A stretch of DNA of 64,000 nt from Propionibacteriaceae bacterium AM104-82. Its GTDB lineage: Bacteria > Actinomycetota > Actinomycetes > Propionibacteriales > Propionibacteriaceae. This document shows, in pieces, positions 1-10,477 of this stretch. The DNA is taken from contig JAQDQK010000006.1 of NCBI GenBank assembly GCA_027658995.1, positions 124,001-188,000 of the forward strand, in the 5' to 3' direction. Every line of letters starts with the position of its first letter. The first letter of the stretch is position 1. The notes below the pieces were generated by a model. It was not told the origin of the DNA, did not search any database, and was given only the letters and a program-made list of their open reading frames with translations. The position numbers were made by a program, and so were the translations under genes.

Positions 1-74
1 GAGACCGCGACGAGGCCTGCACCCACGAGGGCCGAAGCGCCGGTGATGGCGCCCAGCTTCTTCAAGATGGACAT
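1..74 (-). CDS. N-terminal fragment of a membrane-anchored or exported protein (runs off the left edge)
   Basis: Reading leftward from an ATG at 74, the frame stays open to the window edge. The first 24 residues are a short basic start (MSILKK) followed by a small-residue hydrophobic stretch, which looks like a signal peptide or TM anchor. A GGGAG ribosome-binding site sits about 6 nt before the ATG. The rest lies outside the window, so the function cannot be named. It diverges from lpdA. Confidence 0.45.
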   Translation of the reverse strand, partial: MSILKKLGAITGASALVGAGLVAV

Positions 75-210
75 ATTTCTCCCTGGGTATTTGGTTGATC
101 CGTGGTCACGCTCACAAGACCCCAGGTCAGAGCGCCACCCCTTCGGCGTGTCGGTTCCAGTAAATGGCCGTAGCCGCGGCCGGTTGGGGCGCTCTGGGAG
201 ACTGACGGGC

Positions 211-1614
211 ATGACTCGCGACTTCGACGTGGCCATCCTCGGTGCCGGCTCTGCTGGCTACGCCTGCGCGCTGCGCGCCGCCCAACTTGGCCTGCGCGTC
301 GCTCTCGTGGACGAGGGTCAGATCGGCGGCACCTGCCTGCACCGCGGATGCATCCCCACGAAGGCGTGGCTGCAGGCGGCGAAGGTGCGCCGCACCGTCG
401 CGAAGGCCCCGTCGTTCGGGGTGCTCGCCTCCCTCGACGGCGTCGACGCTGCGGCAGTGCGGGGCTACGCCGACACGGTGGTCGGGTCTCTGTTCAAGGG
501 GCTCACCGGGCTGGTCGCCTCGCGCGGCATCACCGTCATCCCCGAACGGGGGCGCCTTGTCGCCGACGACGGCAGGGGCCCGGGCATCGAGACCGGCGGC
601 CGGACACACCGCGCCGCCGCCGTCGTTGTCGCCACCGGCGCCGACCCCGTCACCCTCGACCTTCCCGTCGACGGCACCCGGATCATCACCAGCGAGGAGG
701 CCCTTCGCCTCGACGCGCTCCCCCCGTCCGCGATCGTGCTCGGCGGCGGCGTGATCGGCGTCGAGTTCGCCTCGATGTGGGCCGACCTCGGCGTCAAGGT
801 GACCCTGCTGGAGGCCACCGACCGGCTTCTTCCGACCGAGGAGCCCGGGCACTCCCGGATCCTCGCCAAGGAACTGGCCCGCCGTGGCGTCGACGTGCGA
901 CTCGGCACCAGCCTCACGGAGGCGACCGCCACCGGGACCGGGGTCACCGTCACGGCAGGCGACGCGGAGTTGACCGCCGACCTGCTGCTCGTCGCCGTCG
1001 GGCGCAGGCCCGCGTCCTCGGGCCTCGGCCTCGAGGAGGCGGGCATCGGGATCACCTCGACCGGCCATGTGGTCGTCGACGAGCGCCTGCAGACCTCCGC
1101 GCGCGGCGTCTACGCGGCGGGCGACCTGGTCTCCGGGCCTCAACTGGCACACCGCGGCTACGCCCACGGCATCTACCTGGCCGAGCGCATCGCCCAGTTG
1201 CAGGGGGCCTTCGCGGGCACCCCGACGCTGCCCCGCGACTCCGACATCCCCCGCGTCACCTACTCCAGCCCGCAACTGGCCTCCGTCGGGCTGACCGCGT
1301 CCCAGGCGGGCGCCGACGCCGAGGTCGTCGACTACCACCTGACGGGCAACGGCCGCGCCCAGATCCTCCGCGCCCCTGGTGAGCGAGAGATCGGCGTGGT
1401 CCGGTTGGTGCGCCGCGGCGGCGGCCAGATCGTCGGCATGCACGTGATCGGCGAGGACGTCTCGGAACTGATCGCGGAGGGCGCACTGCTGGTCGGCTGG
1501 CAGGCCGCGCCGGAGGATGTCGCCGGGATTGTGCATCCGCACCCGAGCCTCGGCGAGGCCGTCGCGGAGGCGAACTGGGCCCTGGCGGGCCAACCTCTGC
1601 ACATGCACTCCTGA
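211..1614 (+). CDS. lpdA: Dihydrolipoamide dehydrogenase (E3)
   Basis: The 467-aa flavoprotein re-oxidises the dihydrolipoyl groups of 2-oxoacid dehydrogenase complexes, passing electrons through FAD to NAD+. The FAD-binding GAGSAG motif is at residues 11-16 and the redox disulfide C42-C47 lies in [12 protein letters not shown] second nucleotide-binding GGGVIGVEF motif lies mid-protein, and the C-terminal [12 protein letters not shown] carries the catalytic His/Glu pair. The upstream ATG at 43 would add 56 residues that do not resemble the family, so the start was set just before the FAD fold. The gene lies 52 nt upstream of sucB, its likely partner. Other flavoprotein disulfide reductases are possible in principle, but motifs, length and context favour E3. 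Confidence 0.93.
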   Translation: MTRDFDVAILGAGSAGYACALRAAQLGLRVALVDEGQIGGTCLHRGCIPTKAWLQAAKVRRTVAKAPSFGVLASLDGVDAAAVRGYADTVVGSLFKGLTGLVASRGITVIPERGRLVADDGRGPGIETGGRTHRAAAVVVATGADPVTLDLPVDGTRIITSEEALRLDALPPSAIVLGGGVIGVEFASMWADLGVKVTLLEATDRLLPTEEPGHSRILAKELARRGVDVRLGTSLTEATATGTGVTVTAGDAELTADLLLVAVGRRPASSGLGLEEAGIGITSTGHVVVDERLQTSARGVYAAGDLVSGPQLAHRGYAHGIYLAERIAQLQGAFAGTPTLPRDSDIPRVTYSSPQLASVGLTASQAGADAEVVDYHLTGNGRAQILRAPGEREIGVVRLVRRGGGQIVGMHVIGEDVSELIAEGALLVGWQAAPEDVAGIVHPHPSLGEAVAEANWALAGQPLHMHS

Positions 1615-1666
1615 TTGGCATATAGGCTGGTCCCATTCAAGCGGTCAGCGAAGGAGCCAAACTCAC

Positions 1667-3499
1667 ATGTCAACCGAAGTCACCCTCCCAGCACTGGGCG
1701 AATCCGTCACGGAGGGCACCATTTCACGCTGGTTGAAGGCGGTCGGAGACACTGTCGAGGCCGACGAGCCCTTGCTCGAGGTCTCTACCGACAAGGTCGA
1801 CACCGAGATTCCCAGCCCGGTTGCGGGCACCCTGCTCGAGATCCGATTCAACGAGGACGACGTGGCCGAGGTCGGCGCCGTGCTTGCGGTGATCGGTGAC
1901 GCGGGAGAGTCCGCCGGAGGCGAGGTGGCTCCCACGGAGGTCTCGACCGAGGCCGAGGAGGCCGCAGCGACCGAGGCATCCGACGCCACCGAGGCGGAGG
2001 TCGAGCCGGCACCGGCTCCCGCCCCCGCCGAGGCTGCGCCCGAGGCCGCTCCGGCCGCGCCCGCGCCGTCGGGCCAGGCGCAGGGCGTCGAGGTGACGCT
2101 CCCCGCGCTCGGCGAGTCCGTCACGGAGGGCACCATCAGCCGCTGGCTGAAGGAGGTCGGCGACACCGTCGAGGCCGACGAGCCGCTGCTCGAGGTCTCG
2201 ACCGACAAGGTCGACACCGAGATCCCCTCCCCTGCCGCAGGCACGCTGCTTGAGATCCGGTTCAAGGAGGACGACGTCGCAGAGGTCGGCGCGGTGCTGG
2301 CGGTGGTCGGTGACGCGGCCCAGGCACCGGCAGCCGAGCCCGAGCAGGCCGCGCCGGAGCCGGAGCCCGAGCCCGCCGCTCCGACCCCCGAGCCCGCCGC
2401 TGCCGCGCCTGCTCCCGCTGCACCGACCCCCGCTCCCGCTGCCCCCGCCCCGGCTCCTGCAGCCCCCGCGCCCGCCCCGGCGGCCGAGAAGGCGCACTCG
2501 TCGGCCGTCGAGGACGCCGTCGCGCGTCGCGCCGCCGAGGCATCGGGTGACGGCACCTACGTCACCCCGCTGGTGCGCAAGCTCGCCAAGGAGCACGGCG
2601 TCGACCTGACCTCGCTCAAGGGCACCGGCGTCGGCGGCCGCATCCGCAAGCAGGACGTCATCGAGGCGGCCGAGGCCGCCAAGAAGGCCCCCGCCGCCGC
2701 GCCCGCAGCAGCCGCTCCTGCCGCTCCGGCCGCCGCTGCTCCTGCCGCCAAGGCGCCGTCCGCAGAGGCACAGGCTGTGCGTGGCACGACCGAGAAGCTG
2801 ACCCGGCTCCGCAAGACCATCGCCGCGCGCATGGTCGAGTCGCTGCAGGTCTCGGCCCAGCTCACCGCGACCGTCGAGGTCGACGTCACCGCCATCAGCC
2901 ACATCCGTGCGCAGGCCAAGGACGACTTCAAGAAGCGCGAGGGCGCCTCGCTGTCGTACCTGCCCTTCATCACGATGGCTGCGGTCGAGGCGCTCAAGGC
3001 GTTCCCGATCGTCAACGCGACCATCGACACCGACGCGGGCACCGTCACCTACGCCGACGCCGAGAACATCGGCATCGCCGTCGACACCGAGAAGGGCCTG
3101 CTGGTCCCGGTGATCCGCAACGCGGGCGACCTGAACCTCGCAGGCCTCGCCAAGAAGATCGGCGACCTGGCCGCCCGGACGCGCACCAACAAGGTCGCAC
3201 CGGACGAGCTGTCGGGTGGCACGTTCACCATCACCAACTACGGCTCGGCTGGAACCCTGTTCGACACGCCGATCATCAACCAGCCGCAGGTGGCGATCCT
3301 CGGCACGGGCGCCCTCGTCAAGCGTCCCGTGGTCGTCGAGGACCGCTTCGGCACCGAGTCCATCGCGATCCGGCACATGATGTACCTCTCGATGAGCTAC
3401 GACCACCGCCTGATCGACGGCGCGCTCGCCGCCCGCTTCCTCTCCACGGTCAAGGACCGCCTGGAGGAGGGCGACTTCGGGAGCGAACTCGGCCTCTGA
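1667..3499 (+). CDS. sucB: 2-oxoglutarate dehydrogenase E2, dihydrolipoyl succinyltransferase with two lipoyl domains
   Basis: The 610-aa protein has two near-identical lipoyl domains (residues about 1-80 and 140-220), each with the lipoylation motif STDKVD; the first lysine is K43. Long Ala/Pro/Glu linkers follow, then an E3-binding domain (about 297-335) and the acyltransferase core, whose catalytic SYDHRLIDG motif places His near 580. AAGGAG at 1651 supports the ATG at 1667 over a longer reading. In actinobacteria SucB-type E2 commonly serves the pyruvate dehydrogenase and the 2-oxoglutarate dehydrogenase complexes together. LpdA upstream and LipB/LipA downstream complete a lipoate gene set. 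A strong terminator follows. Confidence 0.93.
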   Translation: MSTEVTLPALGESVTEGTISRWLKAVGDTVEADEPLLEVSTDKVDTEIPSPVAGTLLEIRFNEDDVAEVGAVLAVIGDAGESAGGEVAPTEVSTEAEEAAATEASDATEAEVEPAPAPAPAEAAPEAAPAAPAPSGQAQGVEVTLPALGESVTEGTISRWLKEVGDTVEADEPLLEVSTDKVDTEIPSPAAGTLLEIRFKEDDVAEVGAVLAVVGDAAQAPAAEPEQAAPEPEPEPAAPTPEPAAAAPAPAAPTPAPAAPAPAPAAPAPAPAAEKAHSSAVEDAVARRAAEASGDGTYVTPLVRKLAKEHGVDLTSLKGTGVGGRIRKQDVIEAAEAAKKAPAAAPAAAAPAAPAAAAPAAKAPSAEAQAVRGTTEKLTRLRKTIAARMVESLQVSAQLTATVEVDVTAISHIRAQAKDDFKKREGASLSYLPFITMAAVEALKAFPIVNATIDTDAGTVTYADAENIGIAVDTEKGLLVPVIRNAGDLNLAGLAKKIGDLAARTRTNKVAPDELSGGTFTITNYGSAGTLFDTPIINQPQVAILGTGALVKRPVVVEDRFGTESIAIRHMMYLSMSYDHRLIDGALAARFLSTVKDRLEEGDFGSELGL

Positions 3500-3512
3500 C
3501 ACCGGCTCGAGG

Positions 3513-3544
3513 CGGCCCCGCGGGATGATCCCGCGGGGCCGTTT
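3513..3544 (+). terminator. Rho-independent terminator of sucB
   Basis: A perfect 13-bp GC stem (CGGCCCCGCGGGA and its complement) has a TGA loop and a short T run. It lies 13 nt after the sucB stop codon. Confidence 0.85.
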
Positions 3545-3604
3545 CGCGTCTCAGTCGGGCCCGGTGTGCGCCGACGACGCCGCGGCATCTGCTTGGATGT
3601 GGCC

Positions 3605-4339
3605 GTGATCGTCGGCATGGGCACCATCGTCAACGTGTCCACCGTCGTGGTGGGCGCGCTGCTCGGCATCGCGCTCGGCAACAAGATCCCGGACCGCACC
3701 AAGGACACCGTCACCGCGGTGCTCGGCATGTTCACCCTGGTGCTCGGCGGCTTCTCGGTGGTGGCGATGAACTCGGCGCCGCTGACCGCGGCCGTCGGCT
3801 CCTTCGCGATGATCGTGGTGCTCGCCTCGCTGCTCGTCGGGGCCCTGCTCGGCTCGTGGCTGCGGATCGAGGACCGCCTGGAGCAGGCCGCCACCTGGCT
3901 GCGCGGCCGCTTCACCGGCACCGGGGACGCGGCCCGCTTCGTCGACGGCTTCGTCACCTCGACGCTGCTGTTCTGCGTCGGCCCCCTGGCGATCCTCGGC
4001 TCGATCTCCGACGGGCTGGGCCGCGGGGCCGAGCAGCTCTATGTGAAGGCGATCCTGGACGGCTTCGCGGCCATGGCGTTCGCGTCGACGCTCGGCTGGG
4101 GTGTGCTGGCCTCCGCGGTGGCCGTCGGGCTCATCCAGGGCGCGCTGACGGTGCTCGGCTACTTCGCGGGCGACGTGCTGAGCGCCGCGCAGATCGACGC
4201 GCTCACCGCGGCCGGCGGCGTGATCCTGATCGGCCTCGGGCTCCGCCTGCTCAACCTCAAGCAGATCCCGGTCGGCGACCTGCTCCCGGCGCTGGTGCTC
4301 GCGCCCGCGCTCGTGCCGCTCGCGGCGCTTGCCCTCTGA
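3605..4339 (+). CDS. DUF554 family membrane protein
   Basis: The 244-aa polytopic protein has about seven hydrophobic segments and the DUF554 N-terminal signature (GTIVNVSTVVVGALLG). Family members are inner-membrane proteins suspected to be transporters; the substrate is unknown. I prefer GTG 3605: it gives the usual short N-terminus before GTIVN, and a TTGGAT box lies 6 nt upstream, as in neighbouring leaderless genes. ATG 3617 is the alternative. It is separated from sucB by a terminator and lies 20 nt before lipB. Confidence 0.8.
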   Translation: MIVGMGTIVNVSTVVVGALLGIALGNKIPDRTKDTVTAVLGMFTLVLGGFSVVAMNSAPLTAAVGSFAMIVVLASLLVGALLGSWLRIEDRLEQAATWLRGRFTGTGDAARFVDGFVTSTLLFCVGPLAILGSISDGLGRGAEQLYVKAILDGFAAMAFASTLGWGVLASAVAVGLIQGALTVLGYFAGDVLSAAQIDALTAAGGVILIGLGLRLLNLKQIPVGDLLPALVLAPALVPLAALAL

Positions 4340-4359
4340 GCCGCGTTACGATCGGGAAC

Positions 4360-5031
4360 GTGCTGAGCTTCGAGTACCGCGGCCTGGGCGAGGTCGCCTC
4401 CCTCTCCGACTACCAGGAGACGTGGGACTACCAGCGCCTCGTGCACGCGGCGGTCGCCGACGGCGAGCGGGCCGACCACGCGATCTACGTCGAGCACTCC
4501 CCCGTCTACACCGCGGGACGGCGCACCAAGGAGTCCGACTACCCCAAGGACGGCACGCCGGTGATCCCCGTCGACCGCGGCGGCGAGATCACCTACCACG
4601 GGCCCGGCCAGTTGGTCGGCTACCCGATCATCCACCTGGTCGACGGCGCCGGGGTCGTCGACTACGTGCGGGCGCTCGAGACGGCCGTGATCGCCCTGCT
4701 CGCCGGCTACGGCATCGCGTCGGGCCGGGTGCAGGGACGCACCGGGGTCTGGCTCGAGGCCTCCGCCGGACGACCGGAGCGCAAGATCTGCGCGATCGGC
4801 GTCAGGGTGGCGCGCCGCACCACCATGCACGGCTTCGCGCTCAACGTGCAGAGCTCCGCCGAGCGGTTCGGCAACATCGTCCCGTGCGGCATCTCCGACG
4901 CGGGCGTCACCTCGATCGTCGAGGAACTGCCTGGCCAGTGGAGCGTCGCGGGCGTCGCGCGCGACCTCGAACCCCACCTGCGCGACGCGCTCGCCCCGCT
5001 GCGCTCGCGCGCCGCCACCCTCGCCGGGTAG
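4360..5031 (+). CDS. lipB: Octanoyl-[ACP]:protein N-octanoyltransferase
   Basis: LipB moves octanoyl groups from acyl-carrier protein to lipoyl-domain lysines, the first step of de novo lipoylation. The 223-aa protein has the family motifs RGGEITYHGPGQ, the catalytic lysine region KICAIG and the catalytic cysteine in VPCGI. GTG 4360 is chosen because TACGAT (4347-4352) lies 7 nt upstream, a leaderless arrangement, and because the protein then begins right at the LipB fold. lipA follows 33 nt downstream, and the target E2 (sucB) lies upstream. Confidence 0.93.
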   Translation: MLSFEYRGLGEVASLSDYQETWDYQRLVHAAVADGERADHAIYVEHSPVYTAGRRTKESDYPKDGTPVIPVDRGGEITYHGPGQLVGYPIIHLVDGAGVVDYVRALETAVIALLAGYGIASGRVQGRTGVWLEASAGRPERKICAIGVRVARRTTMHGFALNVQSSAERFGNIVPCGISDAGVTSIVEELPGQWSVAGVARDLEPHLRDALAPLRSRAATLAG

Positions 5032-5064
5032 GGGCCACGCCGCTCAGTGGGTAGACTCGCTCGC

Positions 5065-6000
5065 GTGACAGCAGTGCAGCCCGACGGAAGACGCCTTCTG
5101 CGCGTCGAAGCCAAGAACGCCCAGACGCCCATCGAGCGCAAACCGAGCTGGATCAAGACCACCGCGAAGATGGGTCCCAACTACAAGGACCTGCAGGAGA
5201 TCGTCACCACCGGCGACCTGCACACGGTGTGCCAGGAGGCTGGCTGCCCCAACATCTACGAATGCTGGGAGGACAGGGAGTCCACCTTCCTGATCGGCGG
5301 AGACAAGTGCACCAGGCGCTGCGACTTCTGCCAGATCGAGTCCGCCAAGCCCGACGGCTACGACCCGGCCGAGCCGCTGCGGGTCGCCGCCTCCGTCAAG
5401 CAGATGGGGCTGCGCTACGCCACCATCACCGGCGTCTGCCGCGACGACCTCGAGGACGAGGGCGCCTGGCTGTACGCAGAGACCATCCGCCAGATCCACG
5501 CCGTGAACCCCGGCGTCGGCGTCGAGATGCTCGCCCCCGACTTCTCTGGCAAGCCCGAACTGCTGCAGCAACTCTTCGACACCCGTCCCGAGGTGTTCGC
5601 GCACAACGTCGAGACCGTGCCGCGCATCTTCAAGCGGATCCGCCCCGGCTTCCGCTACGCGCGCTCGCTCGAGGTGCTGACCATGTCCCGCGAGGCGGGC
5701 CTCGTCACCAAGTCGAACCTGATCCTCGGCATGGGTGAGACCCGCGAGGAGATCTCCGAGGCCCTTCAGGACCTGTACGACGCGGGCGCCGAGATCATCA
5801 CCATCACGCAGTACCTGCGCCCCAACGCGACCCTGCACCCCATCGACCGCTGGGTGACCCCCGACGAGTTCGAGGAGCTGGATCAGGAGGCGCGCGAGAT
5901 CGGATATTCTGGCGTGCTGTCCGGCCCGCTCGTCCGATCCTCGTACCGCGCCGGACGCCTGTACCGCACGGCGATGGACGCCCGTAAGAAGAAGAAGTAA
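5065..6000 (+). CDS. lipA: Lipoyl synthase (radical SAM)
   Basis: LipA inserts two sulfurs into protein-bound octanoyl groups. The 311-aa protein carries both iron-sulfur motifs: the auxiliary-cluster [12 protein letters not shown] and the radical-[11 protein letters not shown]. The conserved RSSYRAG region is near the C-terminus. GTG 5065 is preferred to GTG 5047 because TAGACT (5052-5057) lies exactly 7 nt upstream, predicting a leaderless mRNA. It follows lipB and precedes a DUF4191 gene by 14 nt, the usual actinobacterial order. Confidence 0.95.
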   Translation: MTAVQPDGRRLLRVEAKNAQTPIERKPSWIKTTAKMGPNYKDLQEIVTTGDLHTVCQEAGCPNIYECWEDRESTFLIGGDKCTRRCDFCQIESAKPDGYDPAEPLRVAASVKQMGLRYATITGVCRDDLEDEGAWLYAETIRQIHAVNPGVGVEMLAPDFSGKPELLQQLFDTRPEVFAHNVETVPRIFKRIRPGFRYARSLEVLTMSREAGLVTKSNLILGMGETREEISEALQDLYDAGAEIITITQYLRPNATLHPIDRWVTPDEFEELDQEAREIGYSGVLSGPLVRSSYRAGRLYRTAMDARKKKK

Positions 6001-6014
6001 GAGAAACTAGCGAC

Positions 6015-6788
6015 ATGGCAAAGTCCGAACGCGCCAAGGCCCTCGAAGCGAAGCAGAAGGCCGAAGCGCTCGCGCTCAAGGAGCGCAAGAAGAACTCCAC
6101 CGACCCCGCCGACTGGGGCCGCTGGCGCCAGATGCTCGAGACCTACAAGGTCACGGCGAAGTACGACAAGGCGCTGCCCTGGCTGATGCTCGGGGCCTTC
6201 GTGATCCCGTTCGCGCTGGTGCTGACGCTCGGCCTCGTCTTCGCGGGCACCGGCGCGCTGCAGATCGTGATGTGGGTCGTGCTCGCGCTGTCGGTCGGCT
6301 TCCTCGGCGCGATGGCGATCTTCGCGTGGCGCGCCCGCAACGCCGTCTACAAGCGCTTCGAGGGCCAGGCCGGCTCCGGTGAGGTCGCGCTGCAGATGCT
6401 GCCGAAGAAGTGGACGAGCGACCCCGTGATCGCCGTCACCAAGAACATGGACGTCGTGCACCGCACGATCGGCCCCACCGGCCTGATCCTGATCGGCGAG
6501 GGCGAGCCCGGCCGGCTGCGCCCGCTGCTCGCGAGCGAGAAGCGCAAGCACGAGCAGGTCGCCTACGGGGTCGACGTCAAGGTGATCCAGATGGGCGACA
6601 AGGAGGGGCAGGTCCCGCTCGACAAGCTCGCCTCCCACATCAAGAAGCTTCCCAAGGCGCTCACCGACGACAAGATCAACGAGGTCAAGCAGCGCCTGCG
6701 CGCCCTCGACGCGATGCGGCCGAAGGCTCCGATCCCCAAGGGCCCCATCAACGCCAAGGGCGCCCGCGCCGCCATGCGCGGCCGCTGA
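6015..6788 (+). CDS. DUF4191 family membrane protein
   Basis: The 257-aa protein has a Lys/Ala-rich cytoplasmic N-terminus, two TM segments (about residues 55-75 and 83-105), and a cytoplasmic domain with a basic C-terminus. DUF4191 proteins are actinobacterial and of unknown function. They are often encoded directly after lipA, as here (14-nt gap). Probably in the lipA operon, since no terminator is visible between them. Confidence 0.8.
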   Translation: MAKSERAKALEAKQKAEALALKERKKNSTDPADWGRWRQMLETYKVTAKYDKALPWLMLGAFVIPFALVLTLGLVFAGTGALQIVMWVVLALSVGFLGAMAIFAWRARNAVYKRFEGQAGSGEVALQMLPKKWTSDPVIAVTKNMDVVHRTIGPTGLILIGEGEPGRLRPLLASEKRKHEQVAYGVDVKVIQMGDKEGQVPLDKLASHIKKLPKALTDDKINEVKQRLRALDAMRPKAPIPKGPINAKGARAAMRGR

Positions 6789-6791
6789 TCC

Positions 6792-8549
6792 GTGGCGAAC
6801 CTCGTCAACCTCGAGTCCGTCACGCACGGGTTCGGGACCCGGATCCTGCTCGACGACGTCTCGCTCGGCCTCGGCTCGGGCGACGTCATCGGCGTGGTCG
6901 GCCGCAACGGCGACGGCAAGACGACGCTGCTGCGGGTCCTCACCGGCGACCTCGTCCCCGACCAGGGCCGCGTCACGATCGCCAACAACGCCTCCATCGG
7001 GGTCCTGACGCAGACCACCGTCGGCCACGACGCGCAGAGCGTGCGCGACTGGATCGTCGACGGGGAACCCGACCACGTGTGGGCCTCCGACCCGGACAAG
7101 CGCGGCGTCGTCGAGGCGCTGCTCCCCGACCTCGACCTCGACCGCACCCTCGACACGCTCTCCGGCGGTGAGCGCCGCCGCGTCGGGCTGGTCGCGGTGC
7201 TGCTCGGCCACCACGACCTGATCGTGCTCGACGAGCCGACCAACCACCTCGACGTCGAGGCCATCGCCTTCCTCGCCGAGTACCTGCAGGGCCGGATCCG
7301 GGCGGGGCTCGCGATGCTGGTCGTGTCGCACGACCGCTGGTTCCTCGACGCCGTCTGCAACCGGATCTGGGAGGTCCACGACGGCGTCGTCGACGCCTAC
7401 GACGGCGGCTACGCGGCCTACGTGCTCGCCCGCGTCGAACGGCAGCGGCAGGCTGCCTCCAACGAGGCGCGGCGCAGGAACCTGGCCCGCAAGGAGCTCG
7501 CGTGGCTCCGCCGCGGCGCCCCCGCGCGCACCTCGAAGCCGAAGTTCCGCATCGACGCCGCCAACGTGCTGATCGCCGACGAGCCGGAGCCCCGCGACAA
7601 GCTTGCGCTGCAGCAGTTCTCCGTGACCCGCCTCGGCAAGGACGTCTTCGACCTGGAGAACGTCGACTACGCGATCCCCGGACGGGTGCTGCTCGACCGG
7701 CTGACCTGGTCGATCGGCCCCGGCGAGCGGATCGGCCTGGTCGGCGTCAACGGGGCGGGCAAGACGACGCTGCTCGACCTGCTCGCCGACGAGCGCCAGC
7801 CCGACGCCGGCACCCTCAAGAGGGGCAAGACGCTGCGGCTGGGCTACCTGTCGCAGACCGTCGGGGAACTCGACGACGGCGACCGCGTGCTCGACTCGGT
7901 CAAGCGGCTCCGGGAGGAGACGAAGCTGGCGACCGGCCGCGACGCGAGCGCATCGTCGCTGCTCGAGGAGTTCGGCTTCACCGGGGACAAGTTGGTCGCC
8001 CGGATCGGCGACCTGTCGGGCGGGGAGCGGCGCAGGCTGCAGTTCCTGCGGCTGCTGCTGAGCGAGCCGAACGTGCTGATCCTCGACGAGCCGACCAACG
8101 ACCTCGACATCGACACCCTGACCGTCATCGAGGACTACCTCGACGGGTGGCCGGGCACGCTGATCGTGGTCAGCCACGACCGCTACTTCCTGGAGCGGAT
8201 CACCGACTACACCCACGCGCTGCTCGGCGACGGGTCGGTCGCGCTGCTGCCCGGCGGCGTCGACGAGTACCTGGCGCGCCGCGCGGCGGCCAAGCGCACC
8301 CAGTCGGCGCCCACCGCGATCGCGGAGGCCCCCCGCTCCGATGCGGCGGCCGACCGGCAGCGCAAGAAGGACCTCGCCCGGATCGAGGGCCAACTCGACA
8401 AGGTGGCCAAGGAGATCGACGGGCTGCACGCCGAGATGGCCGAGGCGGCCTCCGACTTCGAGAGGCTCGCGAGGCTCGACGCCAGGTTGCGCGACGCCGA
8501 GGCCCGCCAGGGTGGCCTGGAAGAGGCCTGGCTCGAGGCGGCCGAGTAG
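6792..8549 (+). CDS. ABC-F family ATPase (Uup/EttA-like, two nucleotide-binding domains)
   Basis: The 585-aa soluble ATPase has two ABC domains and no membrane segments. Walker A motifs are GRNGDGKTT (domain 1) and GVNGAGKTT (domain 2); both domains have LSGGERRR signatures and LDEPTNHLD/LDEPTNDLD Walker B motifs. The charged C-terminal segment (about 515-585) is predicted coiled coil, as in Uup. ABC-F proteins act on the ribosome in translation quality control or antibiotic protection; this context does not say which. The start is GTG 3 nt after the DUF4191 stop, so it is translationally coupled. A tetR gene follows 3 nt later. Confidence 0.88.
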   Translation: MANLVNLESVTHGFGTRILLDDVSLGLGSGDVIGVVGRNGDGKTTLLRVLTGDLVPDQGRVTIANNASIGVLTQTTVGHDAQSVRDWIVDGEPDHVWASDPDKRGVVEALLPDLDLDRTLDTLSGGERRRVGLVAVLLGHHDLIVLDEPTNHLDVEAIAFLAEYLQGRIRAGLAMLVVSHDRWFLDAVCNRIWEVHDGVVDAYDGGYAAYVLARVERQRQAASNEARRRNLARKELAWLRRGAPARTSKPKFRIDAANVLIADEPEPRDKLALQQFSVTRLGKDVFDLENVDYAIPGRVLLDRLTWSIGPGERIGLVGVNGAGKTTLLDLLADERQPDAGTLKRGKTLRLGYLSQTVGELDDGDRVLDSVKRLREETKLATGRDASASSLLEEFGFTGDKLVARIGDLSGGERRRLQFLRLLLSEPNVLILDEPTNDLDIDTLTVIEDYLDGWPGTLIVVSHDRYFLERITDYTHALLGDGSVALLPGGVDEYLARRAAAKRTQSAPTAIAEAPRSDAAADRQRKKDLARIEGQLDKVAKEIDGLHAEMAEAASDFERLARLDARLRDAEARQGGLEEAWLEAAE

Positions 8550-8552
8550 GTC

Positions 8553-9152
8553 GTGTCCGGCTACGAGAAGGGCAGGCGGCGGCGCTCCGAGTTGCTGGAG
8601 GCGGCCTTCTCACGGTTCGCGACGCTCGGCTACCGCAACGCGACCCTCGCCCAGATCGCGGCGGACTGCGGCGTCTCCCGGATGGGCCTCGCGCACCACT
8701 TCCGCACCAAGGAGGCCCTGCTGCTCGCCGTCCTCGAGGAGCGCGACCGGGTCAACGGGCGCGACTTCTTCATCGGCAGCGACCCCGCCGTCGAGCCGCT
8801 TGACTATCTCGACCGGTTCGCCCGCCTGATCGACGACAACGCGGCCGTGCCCGGGCTGATCAACCTGTACGCGGTGCTCTCGGCCGAGTCGGCAACCGAC
8901 CCGGATCACCCGGCCCACGGCTACTTCCGGGACCGGTACCGGCGCATCCGCGGGCACATCGACGCCGCGTTCGCCGCGCTGAAGGCCGACGGCACCATCG
9001 ACGCGGGGGTCGACATCGGCGACGCGGGGGCCGCCATGATGGGGCTGATCGACGGGCTGCAGGTGCAGTGGCTGCTCGAACCCGACGTCGTCGACATCGG
9101 AGCCCACCTGCGCCGTTGGTACCGTCAGGGATTCGGGCTCGAGATCGGCTGA
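8553..9152 (+). CDS. TetR/AcrR family transcriptional regulator
   Basis: The 199-aa protein has an N-terminal helix-turn-helix at about residues 12-58 (TLAQIAADCGVSRMGLAHHFRTKEALL), followed by an all-helical ligand domain. It starts with GTG 3 nt after the ABC-F gene. Its 3' end overlaps the oppositely oriented MATE gene by 28 bp, so it may control the efflux operon (inference). The perfect palindrome at 11524-11547 before that operon is a candidate operator. Confidence 0.85.
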   Translation: MSGYEKGRRRRSELLEAAFSRFATLGYRNATLAQIAADCGVSRMGLAHHFRTKEALLLAVLEERDRVNGRDFFIGSDPAVEPLDYLDRFARLIDDNAAVPGLINLYAVLSAESATDPDHPAHGYFRDRYRRIRGHIDAAFAALKADGTIDAGVDIGDAGAAMMGLIDGLQVQWLLEPDVVDIGAHLRRWYRQGFGLEIG

Positions 9153-10477
9153 CGTCTCCGCCACGCCAGCAGGCCGACGGCGAGCAGGCAGGACCCCACC
9201 TCCCCCGCGGGCAGCGCGAACCAGATCCCCATCGGTGCGACCCCGGCGAGCGCGAGCACCAACGGCACCTTGATCAGCAGGATCGACCCGAGCGAGATCA
9301 GGTAGGAGCCGCGCGCCTGCCCGAGCGCCTGCAGGTAGCCGGACACCAGCGGCGCGATCCCCGCCACCACGAACCCGGGGGCCACCACCCGCAGCGCCGC
9401 GACGGCCTGCGCGTGGGCCGCGCCGGGTGCCAGGAAGGCGCCCGCGAGCGGGCCTGCCGCCAGGAACACGGCCGCGGCGATCAGCGTCCCGTACCCGAGG
9501 CTCGCGCCGATCGAGAGCCGCAGCGTCCGCGCGACCCGGCCGCCCTCCGAGCGGCCCGCGTTGAACCCGATGATCGGCTGCGCGGCCTGCGTGAGCCCGA
9601 TCTGTGGGGTCATCACGAACGTCTGGACGCGGCTGACGACGGCGAACGCAGCCAGCGCCACGGCCCCGACCAGCGCGAGGCGCTGGTTGATCAGGGCGGT
9701 CAGCAGGGTCGCCCCGAATCCGGCCAGGAAGCTGGGCGCGCCGATCCCCACCACCTCGGTGACGGTGCCAAGGCGCAGCCTCAGGTGCGCGGCCCCGACC
9801 CGGTAGGGACGGTCCCGCATTAGGAAGAAGAACCGGAACGCGAGCACGGCGGAGACGGCCTGACCCGCGACGGTGCCGAGCGCGGCCCCCGCCGTCCCGA
9901 GATGGAACACGAAGATCAGGAGCGGGTCGAGCAGGATCTGGACCACGAGCGGCACGATCCACAGCAGCATCGAGTAGGCGAGCCTCCCCTCTGCCCGGAC
10001 GATGGCGGAGAAGCCCGTGGCGAAGATCGCGCCCGCGAGGATGATGGCGCCGTAGGAGCGGGCGTGGCCGAGCGTCTCCCCGGTGGCGCCGAGCGCGATC
10101 AGCAGCGGATCGAGCGCGAGCAGGCCGACGACGGTCGAGCAGAGTGCGACCAGCCAGAACAGCGCGATGGCGTTGCCCGCGGCGGCGGCAGCGTGGTCGG
10201 GACGCCCCGCGCCCAGCGCCCGCGACACAAGCGAGGCACCGCCGACGCCGACCGTGGTGGACACCGCGCCGATGATGAGCAGCAGCGGCGCCGCCAGGTT
10301 GACGGCCGCCAGCGCCGTCTCCCCCACACCCCACGCCACGAACCAGGCGTTGGTCAGCGCGTACACGCCGTACAGCCCCACCGACGCGGTCGTCTGGAGC
10401 GACATCGTCCACAGCAGCCGCCCGACGGGTGCCGTCCCGAGCGTTGCGGCGCTCTCCGCCGCGCGGGACGGCACCAT
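9125..10477 (-). CDS. MATE family multidrug/cation antiporter
   Basis: The 450-aa protein has about 12 TM segments in two related halves, typical of the MATE fold. It probably exports cationic drugs or metabolites using an ion gradient. Its ATG at 10477 abuts the stop codon (10478-10480) of the phosphotransferase gene, so the two are co-transcribed and coupled. The 3' end overlaps the convergent tetR gene by 28 bp. Confidence 0.87.
   Translation of the reverse strand: MVPSRAAESAATLGTAPVGRLLWTMSLQTTASVGLYGVYALTNAWFVAWGVGETALAAVNLAAPLLLIIGAVSTTVGVGGASLVSRALGAGRPDHAAAAAGNAIALFWLVALCSTVVGLLALDPLLIALGATGETLGHARSYGAIILAGAIFATGFSAIVRAEGRLAYSMLLWIVPLVVQILLDPLLIFVFHLGTAGAALGTVAGQAVSAVLAFRFFFLMRDRPYRVGAAHLRLRLGTVTEVVGIGAPSFLAGFGATLLTALINQRLALVGAVALAAFAVVSRVQTFVMTPQIGLTQAAQPIIGFNAGRSEGGRVARTLRLSIGASLGYGTLIAAAVFLAAGPLAGAFLAPGAAHAQAVAALRVVAPGFVVAGIAPLVSGYLQALGQARGSYLISLGSILLIKVPLVLALAGVAPMGIWFALPAGEVGSCLLAVGLLAWRRRQPISSPNP

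Noticed and set aside
2330..2760. Ala/Pro-rich tandem sequence inside sucB as a possible DNA repeat or array
   Set aside because: It encodes the flexible inter-domain linkers of E2; it is coding low complexity, not a CRISPR or mobile repeat.
5883..8429. An 848-codon open frame on the minus strand
   Set aside because: It is antisense to the DUF4191 and ABC-F genes, which have clear motifs; the frame has none.
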